Origin: CADCTB01 sp038231955
GTDB lineage: Bacteria; Actinomycetota; Acidimicrobiia; Acidimicrobiales; AC-14
Direction of reading: 5' to 3'
Assembly: GCA_038231955.1 (NCBI GenBank)
Contig: JBBSIS010000191.1
Coordinates: 1 to 6,322, forward strand
Length of the DNA: 6,322 bases
The notes under the pieces were generated by a model. That model ran no database searches and was not told the DNA's origin. It saw only the letters and a program-made list of their open reading frames with translations. The position numbers were made by a program, and so were the translations under genes. Positions within the stretch are counted from its first letter, which is position 1. Every line of letters starts with the position of its first letter. Of this stretch, positions 1 to 5,506 are shown piece by piece.

Positions 1-569
1 CCGACTGGCTGCCGATCGCCCCCGCCGCCCACTACTGCGTCGGCGGTGTGCTCACCGACCTCCACGGCGCATCTTCCCTCCCCGGCCTGTGGGCCGCCGG
101 CGAAGTGGCCTGCACCGGCGTCCACGGCGCCAACCGCCTGGCGTCGAACTCCCTGCTGGAGGGCATGGTCTTCGCCGCCCGGGTCGTCGAGGCCATCGCC
201 GCCGGCCGGGAGGGCTGTGGGCCCACCGGCGCCATGTCGCCCTCGAACTGGCTGAGGCTGTCGGCGCCGGGGCCGTCCCCGAGCGGCCCGGCCGACATCG
301 GCGACACCAGCAAGGGCCGCGAGCGCCTGCAGCAGTCCATGACCGTGGGCGCCGGGGTGGTGCGCGACGCCCGTTCCCTGGCCGGCGTCGACCTGGAGAC
401 CCCAACCGCAGGCGACCGGGTCGACGTCTGCGAACTTCGCAACCTGGCCGTCGTCGGCCAGGCGTTGGTGACGGCGGCCACCGCTCGCCAGGAGAGCCGT
501 GGTTGCCACACCCGCACCGACTTCCCGGACGCGTCGCCCGACCTGGCCCGCCGCCTGGTCCTGGCATGA
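1..569 (+). CDS. nadB: L-aspartate oxidase, C-terminal part (5' end outside window)
   Basis: NadB is an FAD flavoenzyme that oxidises L-aspartate to iminoaspartate, which NadA condenses with dihydroxyacetone phosphate to quinolinate in de novo NAD synthesis. The first complete codon is at position 3 and 188 residues are visible. They begin in the conserved substrate/FAD segment: PAAHYCVGGVLTDLHG (fragment residues 7-22) carries the active-site His, and GEVACTGVHGANRLASNSLL (33-52) carries the Arg and the Ser/Asn loop typical of aspartate oxidases. A Gly/Pro/Ser-rich linker (about 69-102) leads to the helical C-terminal domain, which ends with ESRGCHTRTDFP (164-175), a family signature. The ESRG..R.DFP motif and the adjacent nadC favour NadB over the related succinate/fumarate flavoproteins. 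The stop overlaps the nadC start by 4 nt (ATGA). The N-terminal FAD-binding half, and probably nadA, lie upstream of the window. Confidence 0.95.
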   Translation, partial: DWLPIAPAAHYCVGGVLTDLHGASSLPGLWAAGEVACTGVHGANRLASNSLLEGMVFAARVVEAIAAGREGCGPTGAMSPSNWLRLSAPGPSPSGPADIGDTSKGRERLQQSMTVGAGVVRDARSLAGVDLETPTAGDRVDVCELRNLAVVGQALVTAATARQESRGCHTRTDFPDASPDLARRLVLA

Positions 570-1411
570 GCGTCCGGGAGGCGGTCGCCGCCGCCCTGGG
601 CGAGGATCTCGGACCGCTGGGCGACATCACCGCCGCCCTGCTCCCGCCCCACGTCGTGGCCGAGGCCGTCCTCGTCCCTCGCACCGACGGGGTCCTGGCC
701 GGTTGCGCACCTGCCCGCGAGGCCTTCCTCCAGGTCGATCGCCGCATCGAAGTCGTGTGGTCGGCGTCCGACGGCGACGCTGTGCCCGCCGGCGCCGCGG
801 TGGCCCGGGTCACCGGCCCGCTGGGCGCGGTGCTCACCGCCGAGCGGACGGCGTTGAACTTCCTGGGCCACCTGTCGGGCGTCGCCACCCTGACCCGCCG
901 CTACGTCGACCTCGCCGCCAGCTCGGGCTCGGCGGCCATCCGTGACACCCGCAAGACCACCCCCGGGCTGCGGGGCATGGAGAAGGCGGCGGTGCGGGCC
1001 GGCGGGGGAGTGAACCACCGGGGCAATCTGTCCGACGGGATCCTCGTCAAGGACAACCACCTGGCCGGCATGTCGATCGCCGAGGCGGTGGGCGCCGGCC
1101 GGCGCATGTGGCCGGGGCGCACGGTGCAGGTCGAATGCGACACGGTCGACGAGCTCGAGCAGGCCCTGGCCGCCGGCGCCGACCTCGTCCTGCTCGACAA
1201 CATGTCGCCCGCCGAGGTCGCCACCTGCGTGACCCTCGTCGCCGCCTCCGTGGCCGAACGGGATGGCCCGCGCTGCCTGGTCGAGTGCTCGGGCGGGGTG
1301 ACGCTCGACACCGTCGCCTCCTACTCGGCCACCGGTGTCGACCTGATCGCCATCGGCGCCCTCACCCACTCCGCCCCGGTGCTCGACCTCGGCCTGGATC
1401 TGGTGGCGTGA
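566..1411 (+). CDS. nadC: Nicotinate-nucleotide pyrophosphorylase (quinolinate phosphoribosyltransferase, decarboxylating)
   Basis: NadC converts quinolinate and PRPP to nicotinate mononucleotide, CO2 and pyrophosphate, the step after NadB/NadA in cytoplasmic NAD synthesis. The protein is 281 aa, a normal length. Visible motifs are ERTALNFL (93-100), DTRKTTPGLR (127-136, with substrate-binding Arg and Lys), NHR (150-152), KDNH (162-165), VEC (189-191), LDNM (210-213), ECSGGV (240-245) and GVDLIAIGALTHSAP (257-271). These are the quinolinate- and PRPP-binding elements of the alpha/beta barrel, and none is missing. The ATG at 566 lies in the ATGA overlap with the nadB stop and gives the expected N-terminus; there is no good Shine-Dalgarno, so translation is probably coupled to nadB. 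The frame stays open far upstream inside nadB, but that stretch shows no homology-like sequence. The stop overlaps the coaX start (GTGA). Confidence 0.97.
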   Translation: MSVREAVAAALGEDLGPLGDITAALLPPHVVAEAVLVPRTDGVLAGCAPAREAFLQVDRRIEVVWSASDGDAVPAGAAVARVTGPLGAVLTAERTALNFLGHLSGVATLTRRYVDLAASSGSAAIRDTRKTTPGLRGMEKAAVRAGGGVNHRGNLSDGILVKDNHLAGMSIAEAVGAGRRMWPGRTVQVECDTVDELEQALAAGADLVLLDNMSPAEVATCVTLVAASVAERDGPRCLVECSGGVTLDTVASYSATGVDLIAIGALTHSAPVLDLGLDLVA

Positions 1412-2175
1412 CCAGGCTGGTCGCCGTCGACGCCGGCAACACCCAGACCGTCGTCGGCCTGTTCGAGGGCGACGAGCTCACCGACCACTGGCGCATCGCC
1501 ACCAGCGCCAACCGGACGTCCGACGAACACGCCCTGCTGCTGGCCCAGTTCCTCGCCCAGCACGGATCCGTCTTCGCCGACGTGACCGGCATGGTCGTGT
1601 CGTCCACCGTGCCCCGCCTCACCGCCGTACTGCGGGCCCTCGCCGAGCGCTATCTCAGCGCGGCCCCGGTGGTTCTCGAGCCGGGCACGCGCAGCGGGAT
1701 GCCCATCCTTTACGACAGCCCCCGCCAGGTCGGCCCCGACCGCATCGCCAACGCCCTGGCCGCCTTTACCCGCTACGGCGGGCCGACGATCGTGGTGGAT
1801 TTCGGCACCGCCACCACCGTCGACGCCACGTCGGCCAGGGGCGAGTACCTGGGCGGGGCCATCCTGCCCGGCATCGAGATCAGCCTCGACGCCCTGTTCG
1901 CCCGGGCCGCGGCCCTGTCGTGGGTGGAGCTAACCCCGCCTCGCCGGGTCATCGGCAAGACCACGGCCGAGTCGGTCCAGTCCGGCGTGCTCTACGGCTT
2001 CGCCGCCGCCGCCGACGGCCTGGTCCGGCGCTTCGAGGCCGAGCTGGGCCCATGCACGGTGGTGTCCACCGGTGGCCTGGCCGAGCTGGTCACGCCCCTC
2101 ACCGAGCGTATCCAGCACCATGAGCCCTGGCTCACCCTCGAGGGGCTTCGCCTGATCCACGCTATGAACGTTTGA
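1408..2175 (+). CDS. coaX: Type III pantothenate kinase
   Basis: CoaX phosphorylates pantothenate to 4'-phosphopantothenate using ATP, the first committed step of CoA synthesis. The type III enzyme belongs to the ASKHA fold and typically needs a monovalent cation. The protein is 255 aa, the usual length. Motifs include the N-terminal phosphate-binding DAGNT (8-12), VGPDR (108-112, containing the expected catalytic Asp111), DFGTATT (131-137), GGAILPG (149-155) and the typical tail WLTLEGLRLIHAMN (241-254). GTG 1408 is chosen because it overlaps the nadC stop by 4 nt and places the DxGNT strand directly at the N-terminus; the longer open frame from 1108 only shadows nadC. Its TGA shares one base with the lysS ATG. 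CoaX directly upstream of lysS is also the order in mycobacteria. Confidence 0.96.
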   Translation: MTRLVAVDAGNTQTVVGLFEGDELTDHWRIATSANRTSDEHALLLAQFLAQHGSVFADVTGMVVSSTVPRLTAVLRALAERYLSAAPVVLEPGTRSGMPILYDSPRQVGPDRIANALAAFTRYGGPTIVVDFGTATTVDATSARGEYLGGAILPGIEISLDALFARAAALSWVELTPPRRVIGKTTAESVQSGVLYGFAAAADGLVRRFEAELGPCTVVSTGGLAELVTPLTERIQHHEPWLTLEGLRLIHAMNV

Positions 2176-3575
2176 TGAGCGAGCCGCCGTACCGCTTCGA
2201 CCGCACCGCCACCGCCGCCGAGCTCCACGAGAAGTACGCCGGCCTGGCCAACGGGACCGAGACCGACGACACCGTCTCGGTCGCCGGGCGCATGCTCCTG
2301 CGCCGGATCCAGGGCAAGGTCGCCTTCGCCACCCTGGCCGACCCCACCGGCCGCGTCCAGCTCTTCGCCCACGCCGATCTGGCCTCTTTCGACGACCTCA
2401 CCGCGCTGTCCCTCGGCGATTGGCTGGGCGTGACCGGCACGGTCATGAAGACCCGTCGCGGTGAGCTCTCGGTGCGGGTCGAGGAGTGGGTGGTCCTGGC
2501 CCAGGCCCGCCGCCAGTTCCCCGACAAGTGGCACGGCCTGACCGACGTGGAGACCCGGTACCGGCAGCGCTACGTCGATCTCTGGGTGAACGAGGAGGCG
2601 AAGACCACCTTCCTCCTTCGCAGCCGGGTCGTCAGCCTCACCCGTCGCTTCCTGGAGGACCGGGGTTTCCTCGAGGTGGAGACCCCGCTGCTCCATCCCA
2701 TCCAGGGGGGGGCGACGGCCAAGCCGTTCGTCACCCACCACAACGCCCTGGACATGGACCTTTATCTGCGCATCGCCCCCGAGCTCTACCTTAAGCGGCT
2801 GGTGGCGGGCGGGATCGAACGGGTCTTCGAGATCGGCCGGGTGTTCCGCAACGAGGGCATCTCCCCCCGGCACAACCCCGAGTTCACCATGCTCGAGTTG
2901 TACTGGGCCTACGCCGACTACACCGATGCCATGGCCCTCACCGAGTCCCTGGTGTCGTCGCTGGCCGTGGATTTGCGGGGAACTACCAGGCTCACTTACG
3001 GGGGCCGGGATCTCGACCTCACCCCGCCGTGGCGGCGGGCCACCATGGTCGAGCTGATCGCCGAGCACACCGGCGTCGGCGTCGACGTGGCCATGCCCGT
3101 CGACGACCTGCGGGCCATCTCCGCCCAGCTCGGGGTCTACGTCAAGCCCTCGTGGGGGCCCGGCAAGGTGGTACTGGAGATCTACGAGAAGACCACCGAG
3201 AGCCAGATGTGGGGCCCGGTGTTCGTGTGCGACTACCCCCAGGAAGTGTCACCCCTGGCCCGTCCCCACCGCGCCAAGCCCGGCTACGTCGAGCGCTTCG
3301 AGCCCATCGTCGCCGGCCGCGAGCTGGGCAACGCCTTCAGCGAGCTGATCGACCCGGACGACCAGCGGGCCCGCTTCAAGGCCCAGGCCGCCGACAAGGA
3401 GGCGGGCGACGACGAGGCCATGGACGTCGACGACGACTACCTGCGCGCCCTCGAGTACGGGCTGCCGCCGACGGCCGGGCTGGGCATCGGCATCGACCGC
3501 CTGGTCATGCTCCTGGCCGACGCGGCCAACATCCGCGACGTCATCCTGTTCCCGACCCTGCGTCCGGAAAGCTGA
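2175..3575 (+). CDS. lysS: Lysyl-tRNA synthetase, class II
   Basis: LysS charges tRNA-Lys with lysine in the cytoplasm. The 466 aa comprise an N-terminal OB-fold anticodon-binding domain (about 33-110, with VAGRMLLRRIQGKVAFATL) and a class II catalytic core. The core has RYRQRYVDLW (128-137), motif 1 around FLEVETPLLHPIQGGATAKPF (165-185; the segment before and after Pro171), THHNALDMDLYLRIAPELYL (187-206), motif 2 GRVFRNEGIS and HNPEFTMLELYWAYADY (221-249), and motif 3 GLGIGIDRLVML (435-446). ATG 2175 is preferred over TTG 2172 because it forms a TGATG junction with the coaX stop; no Shine-Dalgarno is evident. The protein begins at PPYRFDR, so the short N-terminal helix that precedes this point in E. 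coli-type LysRS is absent. In-frame sequence runs back only to a stop at 2121 and offers no ATG or GTG. An 8-G run lies at 2705-2712. Confidence 0.97.
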   Translation: MSEPPYRFDRTATAAELHEKYAGLANGTETDDTVSVAGRMLLRRIQGKVAFATLADPTGRVQLFAHADLASFDDLTALSLGDWLGVTGTVMKTRRGELSVRVEEWVVLAQARRQFPDKWHGLTDVETRYRQRYVDLWVNEEAKTTFLLRSRVVSLTRRFLEDRGFLEVETPLLHPIQGGATAKPFVTHHNALDMDLYLRIAPELYLKRLVAGGIERVFEIGRVFRNEGISPRHNPEFTMLELYWAYADYTDAMALTESLVSSLAVDLRGTTRLTYGGRDLDLTPPWRRATMVELIAEHTGVGVDVAMPVDDLRAISAQLGVYVKPSWGPGKVVLEIYEKTTESQMWGPVFVCDYPQEVSPLARPHRAKPGYVERFEPIVAGRELGNAFSELIDPDDQRARFKAQAADKEAGDDEAMDVDDDYLRALEYGLPPTAGLGIGIDRLVMLLADAANIRDVILFPTLRPES

Positions 3576-3589
3576 CCTGTGGGGTGCGG

Positions 3590-3606
3590 TCACCATTCGT
3601 AGGTGA
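3590..3606 (+). other. Small inverted repeat downstream of lysS
   Basis: TCACC (3590-3594) and GGTGA (3602-3606) can pair around a 7-nt loop, 15 nt after the lysS stop. The stem is short and no T-tract follows, so it is a poor candidate for an intrinsic terminator. Nothing else recognisable was seen between it and the operator at 3646. Transcription of the nadB-lysS operon may read on into the toxin-antitoxin pair. Confidence 0.2.
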
Positions 3607-3645
3607 TGCCGAACCTCTCGTCGAATCGAATCAGTGGTCGCCGGC

Positions 3646-3678
3646 ACCCATTCTGGGTGTGATACACCCAGAATGGGT
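3646..3678. promoter_or_regulatory. Perfect 33-bp palindromic operator of the toxin-antitoxin operon
   Basis: ACCCATTCTGGGTGT (3646-3660) and ACACCCAGAATGGGT (3664-3678) are exact reverse complements separated by GAT. Each arm also contains a 13-bp palindrome of form ACCCA-N3-TGGGT (3646-3658 and 3666-3678). There are thus four identical half-sites, and the two 13-bp centres (3652 and 3672) are 20 bp apart, about two helical turns, so they face the same side of DNA. Ribbon-helix-helix antitoxins of the FitA/VapB type bind such paired sites as dimers, bridged by the toxin. The right edge touches the proposed -10 element and ends 10 nt before the antitoxin ATG. Autorepression by the antitoxin-toxin complex is inferred; the palindrome itself is seen directly. 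Confidence 0.8.
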
Positions 3679-3683
3679 ATCCT
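3678..3683 (+). promoter_or_regulatory. Putative -10 element (TATCCT) of the toxin-antitoxin promoter
   Basis: TATCCT fits the actinobacterial TANNNT -10 pattern and shares its first base with the palindromic operator. Transcription would start about 6-7 nt later, at or next to the antitoxin start codon, giving a leaderless or nearly leaderless mRNA. No convincing -35 hexamer is visible; the -35 zone would lie inside the palindrome, so a bound repressor would block polymerase. Confidence 0.4.
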
Positions 3684-3688
3684 GAGGC

Positions 3689-3916
3689 ATGGTGAAGACC
3701 ATCCAAATCCGCAACGTCCCTGATGACGTGCATCGGGCCGTCCGAACCGCGGCCGCAGCCGCCGGCATGTCGCTCTCCGACTATCTGCTGGCCGAGATCG
3801 AGCAGGTCGCTGCTCGACCACCGATATCCGAAGTGCTCCGGCGCGCGGGCGCAAGGGCTGGGGGGGTGCCGATCGTGGACATCGTGGCGGCCGTTCGTGC
3901 CGGACGCGACCGGTAG
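3689..3916 (+). CDS. FitA/VapB-like ribbon-helix-helix antitoxin
   Basis: This 75-aa protein begins MVKTIQIRNVPDDVHRAVR. The short beta strand KTIQIRNVP (3-11) followed by two helices with AAGMSLSDYLLAEIE (24-38) is the DNA-binding ribbon-helix-helix pattern of FitA-type VapB antitoxins. The C-terminal part (about 43-75) with PPISEVLRRA would be the toxin-binding tail. It should neutralise the downstream PIN toxin and repress its own operon through the palindrome just upstream. The start is either ATG 3689, which suits a leaderless mRNA from the TATCCT box, or GTG 3692, which sits 4 nt after a GAGG and gives the more usual VKTIQIRN N-terminus. Codon use is less GC-biased than in the neighbours: I count 18 of 75 codons ending in A or T. 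The stop lies 5 nt before the toxin start. Confidence 0.88.
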   Translation: MVKTIQIRNVPDDVHRAVRTAAAAAGMSLSDYLLAEIEQVAARPPISEVLRRAGARAGGVPIVDIVAAVRAGRDR

Positions 3917-3921
3917 CGCTC

Positions 3922-4320
3922 GTGCCGGTCATCGACACATCGGCGGTCATCGCTACCCTCACGGCTGACCCGCCCGCACCGGATCTCGTCGTGCGAGTGT
4001 CCAGGGGTGATCTGCACGCCCCCCACCTCATCGACGTCGAGTTCACCCACGCGCTCCGGCGACTGCTTGCCACGGGTCGTCTGTCGCTCGAACGCGCCTC
4101 CGGGGCCCGGCAGGACTTCGTCGACCTACCGATAGTGCGCTATCCGCATGGTCCGCTCCTGGATCGCATGTGGGACCTCCGAGACAACCTCTCCTCCTAC
4201 GACGCAGCGTTCGTTGCCCTCAGTGAGGTTCTGGAGATGCCGCTTCTTACGGCCGACGCCCGCCTGGCCGGCGCTCCCGGTAACCATGCGTTGATGGAGG
4301 TCTACCGAGCCATCGAATGA
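3922..4320 (+). CDS. VapC/FitB-like PIN-domain ribonuclease toxin
   Basis: This 132-aa protein is a small single-domain PIN protein, the usual size of VapC toxins, which are Mg2+-dependent ribonucleases that cut tRNA or rRNA and arrest growth. The expected acidic residues are present: Asp5 in VIDTSAVIA, Glu40 in LIDVEFTHALRR, Asp94 in SSYDAAFVALSE and Asp112 in LLTADARLA. The active site therefore looks intact and the gene is not visibly decayed. The start is GTG 3922, 5 nt after the antitoxin stop with a weak GGTAG at 3912-3916, so translation is probably coupled to the antitoxin. I count 31 of 132 codons ending in A or T, against 8 in the first 131 codons of coaX, consistent with a transferred module. 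The RNA target cannot be predicted from sequence. It ends 29 nt before the convergent prenyl synthase stop. Confidence 0.9.
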   Translation: MPVIDTSAVIATLTADPPAPDLVVRVSRGDLHAPHLIDVEFTHALRRLLATGRLSLERASGARQDFVDLPIVRYPHGPLLDRMWDLRDNLSSYDAAFVALSEVLEMPLLTADARLAGAPGNHALMEVYRAIE

Positions 4321-4349
4321 ACGCAGGGGTGCCAGGCAGCGATATCTGC

Positions 4350-5351
4350 TTACTCGGCGCAGCTGGGAATGTTCTCGATCAGGTGGTCGCCCAGGCTGGC
4401 CAGGGCGGCCATGACCTGCTCGCCACCCTCCCCGCCCCCCGGTAGGTCGGCCAGGGCCGCGGCCGACTCGCCGGCGTAGCGTCGGGCGACGTCGATGGCG
4501 GCGCCGACCGCGCCGTCGGAGCGGATGATGGTCCGCACTGCGTCGACCTGGGCCGGTTCCAGCGGGGCGCCCAAGAGCGACCGCAACGCTTCCGACCCCT
4601 CAGTTGCGGTCAGGGCCCGGATGACGGGCAGGGTGTAGACGCCCTCGACCAGATCGTTGCCCGCCGGCTTGCCCAGCTCCTCGTCGGTGGCCACCACGTC
4701 GAGGATGTCGTCGACGATCTGGAACACCATCCCGACCCGCTCGCCGTACTCGGTGAGGGCCTCGATGCCGGCCCGGTCGATCCCGGAGGTGATAGCGCCG
4801 ATCCGGCACGACGTGGCCAACAGCGCCGCCGTCTTCCCGGCGATCGAGGTGAGGTAGGACTCCTCCGAGCGGGTGACGTCGAAGGTCTGGGCCAGTTCGC
4901 GAACCTGGCCCTCGCACAGCCGGCCGATGGTGGTGGCCAGCAGCCCGGCCACCTCTGTGCCCAGCGAGGCGGCGATTTCCGACGCCCGGGCCAGCAGGAA
5001 ATCCCCGGCCAGGATGGCCACCAGGTTGCCCCAGCGGGCGTTCACGCTCTCCACCGTGCGGCGGGTCCGGGCCTCGTCCATGACGTCGTCGTGATAGAGC
5101 GATCCGAGGTGGACCAGCTCCACCGCCACCGCCCCCATGATCACGTCGTCCGACGCCGGGCCCCCGGTCAGCTCCCCCACGGCGACGGCCAGCGCCGGCC
5201 GCAGCCGCTTGCCGCCGGCGGTGATGAGGTGGCTGGCCACCTCGGCCAGGAAGGGGTCGCCGGCGCGGACGCTATCGAGCAGGGCCTTCTCCACCCGGGC
5301 CAGATCGGCCTCCAGGCAGGGGAGGGACAGCAGTGGGGCGAGGCTGACCAC
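4350..5351 (-). CDS. Long-chain polyprenyl diphosphate synthase (trans-isoprenyl diphosphate synthase)
   Basis: The enzyme extends an allylic diphosphate with successive isopentenyl diphosphates. The 333-aa protein shows GGKRLRP (46-52), the first Asp-rich motif DDVMD (88-92), GKTA (172-175), the second Asp-rich motif QIVDDILD (211-218) and GKPAGNDL (227-234), which are the Mg2+-diphosphate and substrate sites. Residues 4-5 before the first motif are small (Gly83, Ser84) rather than aromatic, which favours a long product over C15. LYHDDVMDEA resembles actinobacterial GrcC-type enzymes, so the likely role is the menaquinone side chain; the exact chain length is inference. GTG 5351 is the only usable start, because an in-frame TAG lies at 5363-5361. 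No Shine-Dalgarno is visible and the mRNA may be leaderless. It is convergent with the toxin gene and divergent from clpC, and appears monocistronic. Confidence 0.93.
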   Translation of the reverse strand: MVSLAPLLSLPCLEADLARVEKALLDSVRAGDPFLAEVASHLITAGGKRLRPALAVAVGELTGGPASDDVIMGAVAVELVHLGSLYHDDVMDEARTRRTVESVNARWGNLVAILAGDFLLARASEIAASLGTEVAGLLATTIGRLCEGQVRELAQTFDVTRSEESYLTSIAGKTAALLATSCRIGAITSGIDRAGIEALTEYGERVGMVFQIVDDILDVVATDEELGKPAGNDLVEGVYTLPVIRALTATEGSEALRSLLGAPLEPAQVDAVRTIIRSDGAVGAAIDVARRYAGESAAALADLPGGGEGGEQVMAALASLGDHLIENIPSCAE

Positions 5352-5357
5352 TCTCGG

Positions 5358-5363
5358 ACGCTA
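5358..5363 (-). promoter_or_regulatory. Putative -10 element (TAGCGT) for a leaderless prenyl synthase mRNA
   Basis: On the minus strand TAGCGT fits TANNNT and lies exactly at -12 to -7 relative to the G of GTG 5351, the spacing expected if transcription starts on the start codon. The absence of a Shine-Dalgarno supports a leaderless message. No good -35 is seen; the corresponding position (around 5381-5387) overlaps the GGAAT box of the divergent clpC promoter candidate. Confidence 0.35.
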
Positions 5364-5383
5364 CGTCAATCTGCCCAGGCACA

Positions 5384-5409
5384 GGAATCCGAAGAGGCCA
5401 CTGCGTGTT
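5384..5409 (+). promoter_or_regulatory. Putative SigR/SigH-type promoter of clpC
   Basis: GGAAT (5384-5388) and GTT (5407-5409) are separated by exactly 18 nt, matching the GGAAT-N18-GTT consensus of the actinobacterial thiol-oxidative stress ECF sigma factor (SigR in Streptomyces, SigH in mycobacteria). Protein quality-control genes including Clp components are known SigR targets in Streptomyces. Transcription would begin near 5416-5420 and leave a leader of roughly 90 nt before the clpC start. The match is seen; its activity is inferred. Confidence 0.45.
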
Positions 5410-5433
5410 CCTTGCATAGCGGGCACCACTACA

Positions 5434-5446
5434 CTCGGCTTCCGAG
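5434..5446 (+). other. Small hairpin in the clpC leader
   Basis: CTCGG (5434-5438) and CCGAG (5442-5446) pair around a 3-nt CTT loop, within the predicted 5' leader of clpC. It is short and could be chance in GC-rich DNA. No further element was recognised between it and the ribosome-binding hairpin at 5487. Confidence 0.2.
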
Positions 5447-5486
5447 AGCCTGCGTTACCAGAGGTCCCGCGTCAAGAGCCCGCCCC

Positions 5487-5502
5487 GTCCCCGTTAGGGG
5501 GT
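5487..5502 (+). promoter_or_regulatory. clpC: Hairpin overlapping the clpC Shine-Dalgarno
   Basis: The clpC ribosome-binding site AGGGGG (5496-5501) lies 5 nt before TTG 5507 and supports that start. CCCC (5489-5492) pairs with GGGG (5497-5500) across a GTTA loop, and two G-U pairs (5488-5501 and 5487-5502) can extend the stem. In RNA this would sequester the Shine-Dalgarno, allowing structure-dependent control of translation. A regulatory role is inference. Confidence 0.35.
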
Positions 5503-5506
5503 TCCC

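Noticed and set aside
32..1369. Long minus-strand open frame (445 codons) opposite nadB and nadC
   Set aside because: It is antisense to two genes with full family motifs and its Gly/Arg/Asp-rich low-complexity translation matches nothing known; typical shadow frame in GC-rich DNA.
1992..3068. Minus-strand open frame (358 codons) opposite coaX and lysS
   Set aside because: It runs antisense to conserved coaX and lysS sequence, shows no recognisable domain, and is explained by codon bias of the real genes.
3646..3678. The palindrome as an intrinsic terminator for lysS
   Set aside because: The stem is long, but no T-tract follows and it sits immediately before the antitoxin start, which fits an operator better.
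3029..3685. Plus-strand open frame (218 codons) overlapping lysS and running through the operator
   Set aside because: It is an out-of-frame shadow of lysS, rich in Arg/Gly/Pro; the tail only reads through the palindrome.
3249..4073. Minus-strand open frame (274 codons) spanning the end of lysS, the operator and the antitoxin
   Set aside because: It crosses three well-supported features antisense and has a biased, domain-free translation.
4336..4349. GCAG/CTGC mini inverted repeat between the convergent toxin and prenyl synthase genes as a terminator
   Set aside because: A 4-bp stem without a T-run on either strand is too weak to support.
5430..5435. TACACT as a housekeeping -10 for clpC
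   Set aside because: It fits TANNNT, but no acceptable -35 lies at 16-18 nt (TTGCAT at 5412 is only 12 nt away); kept only as a weak alternative.
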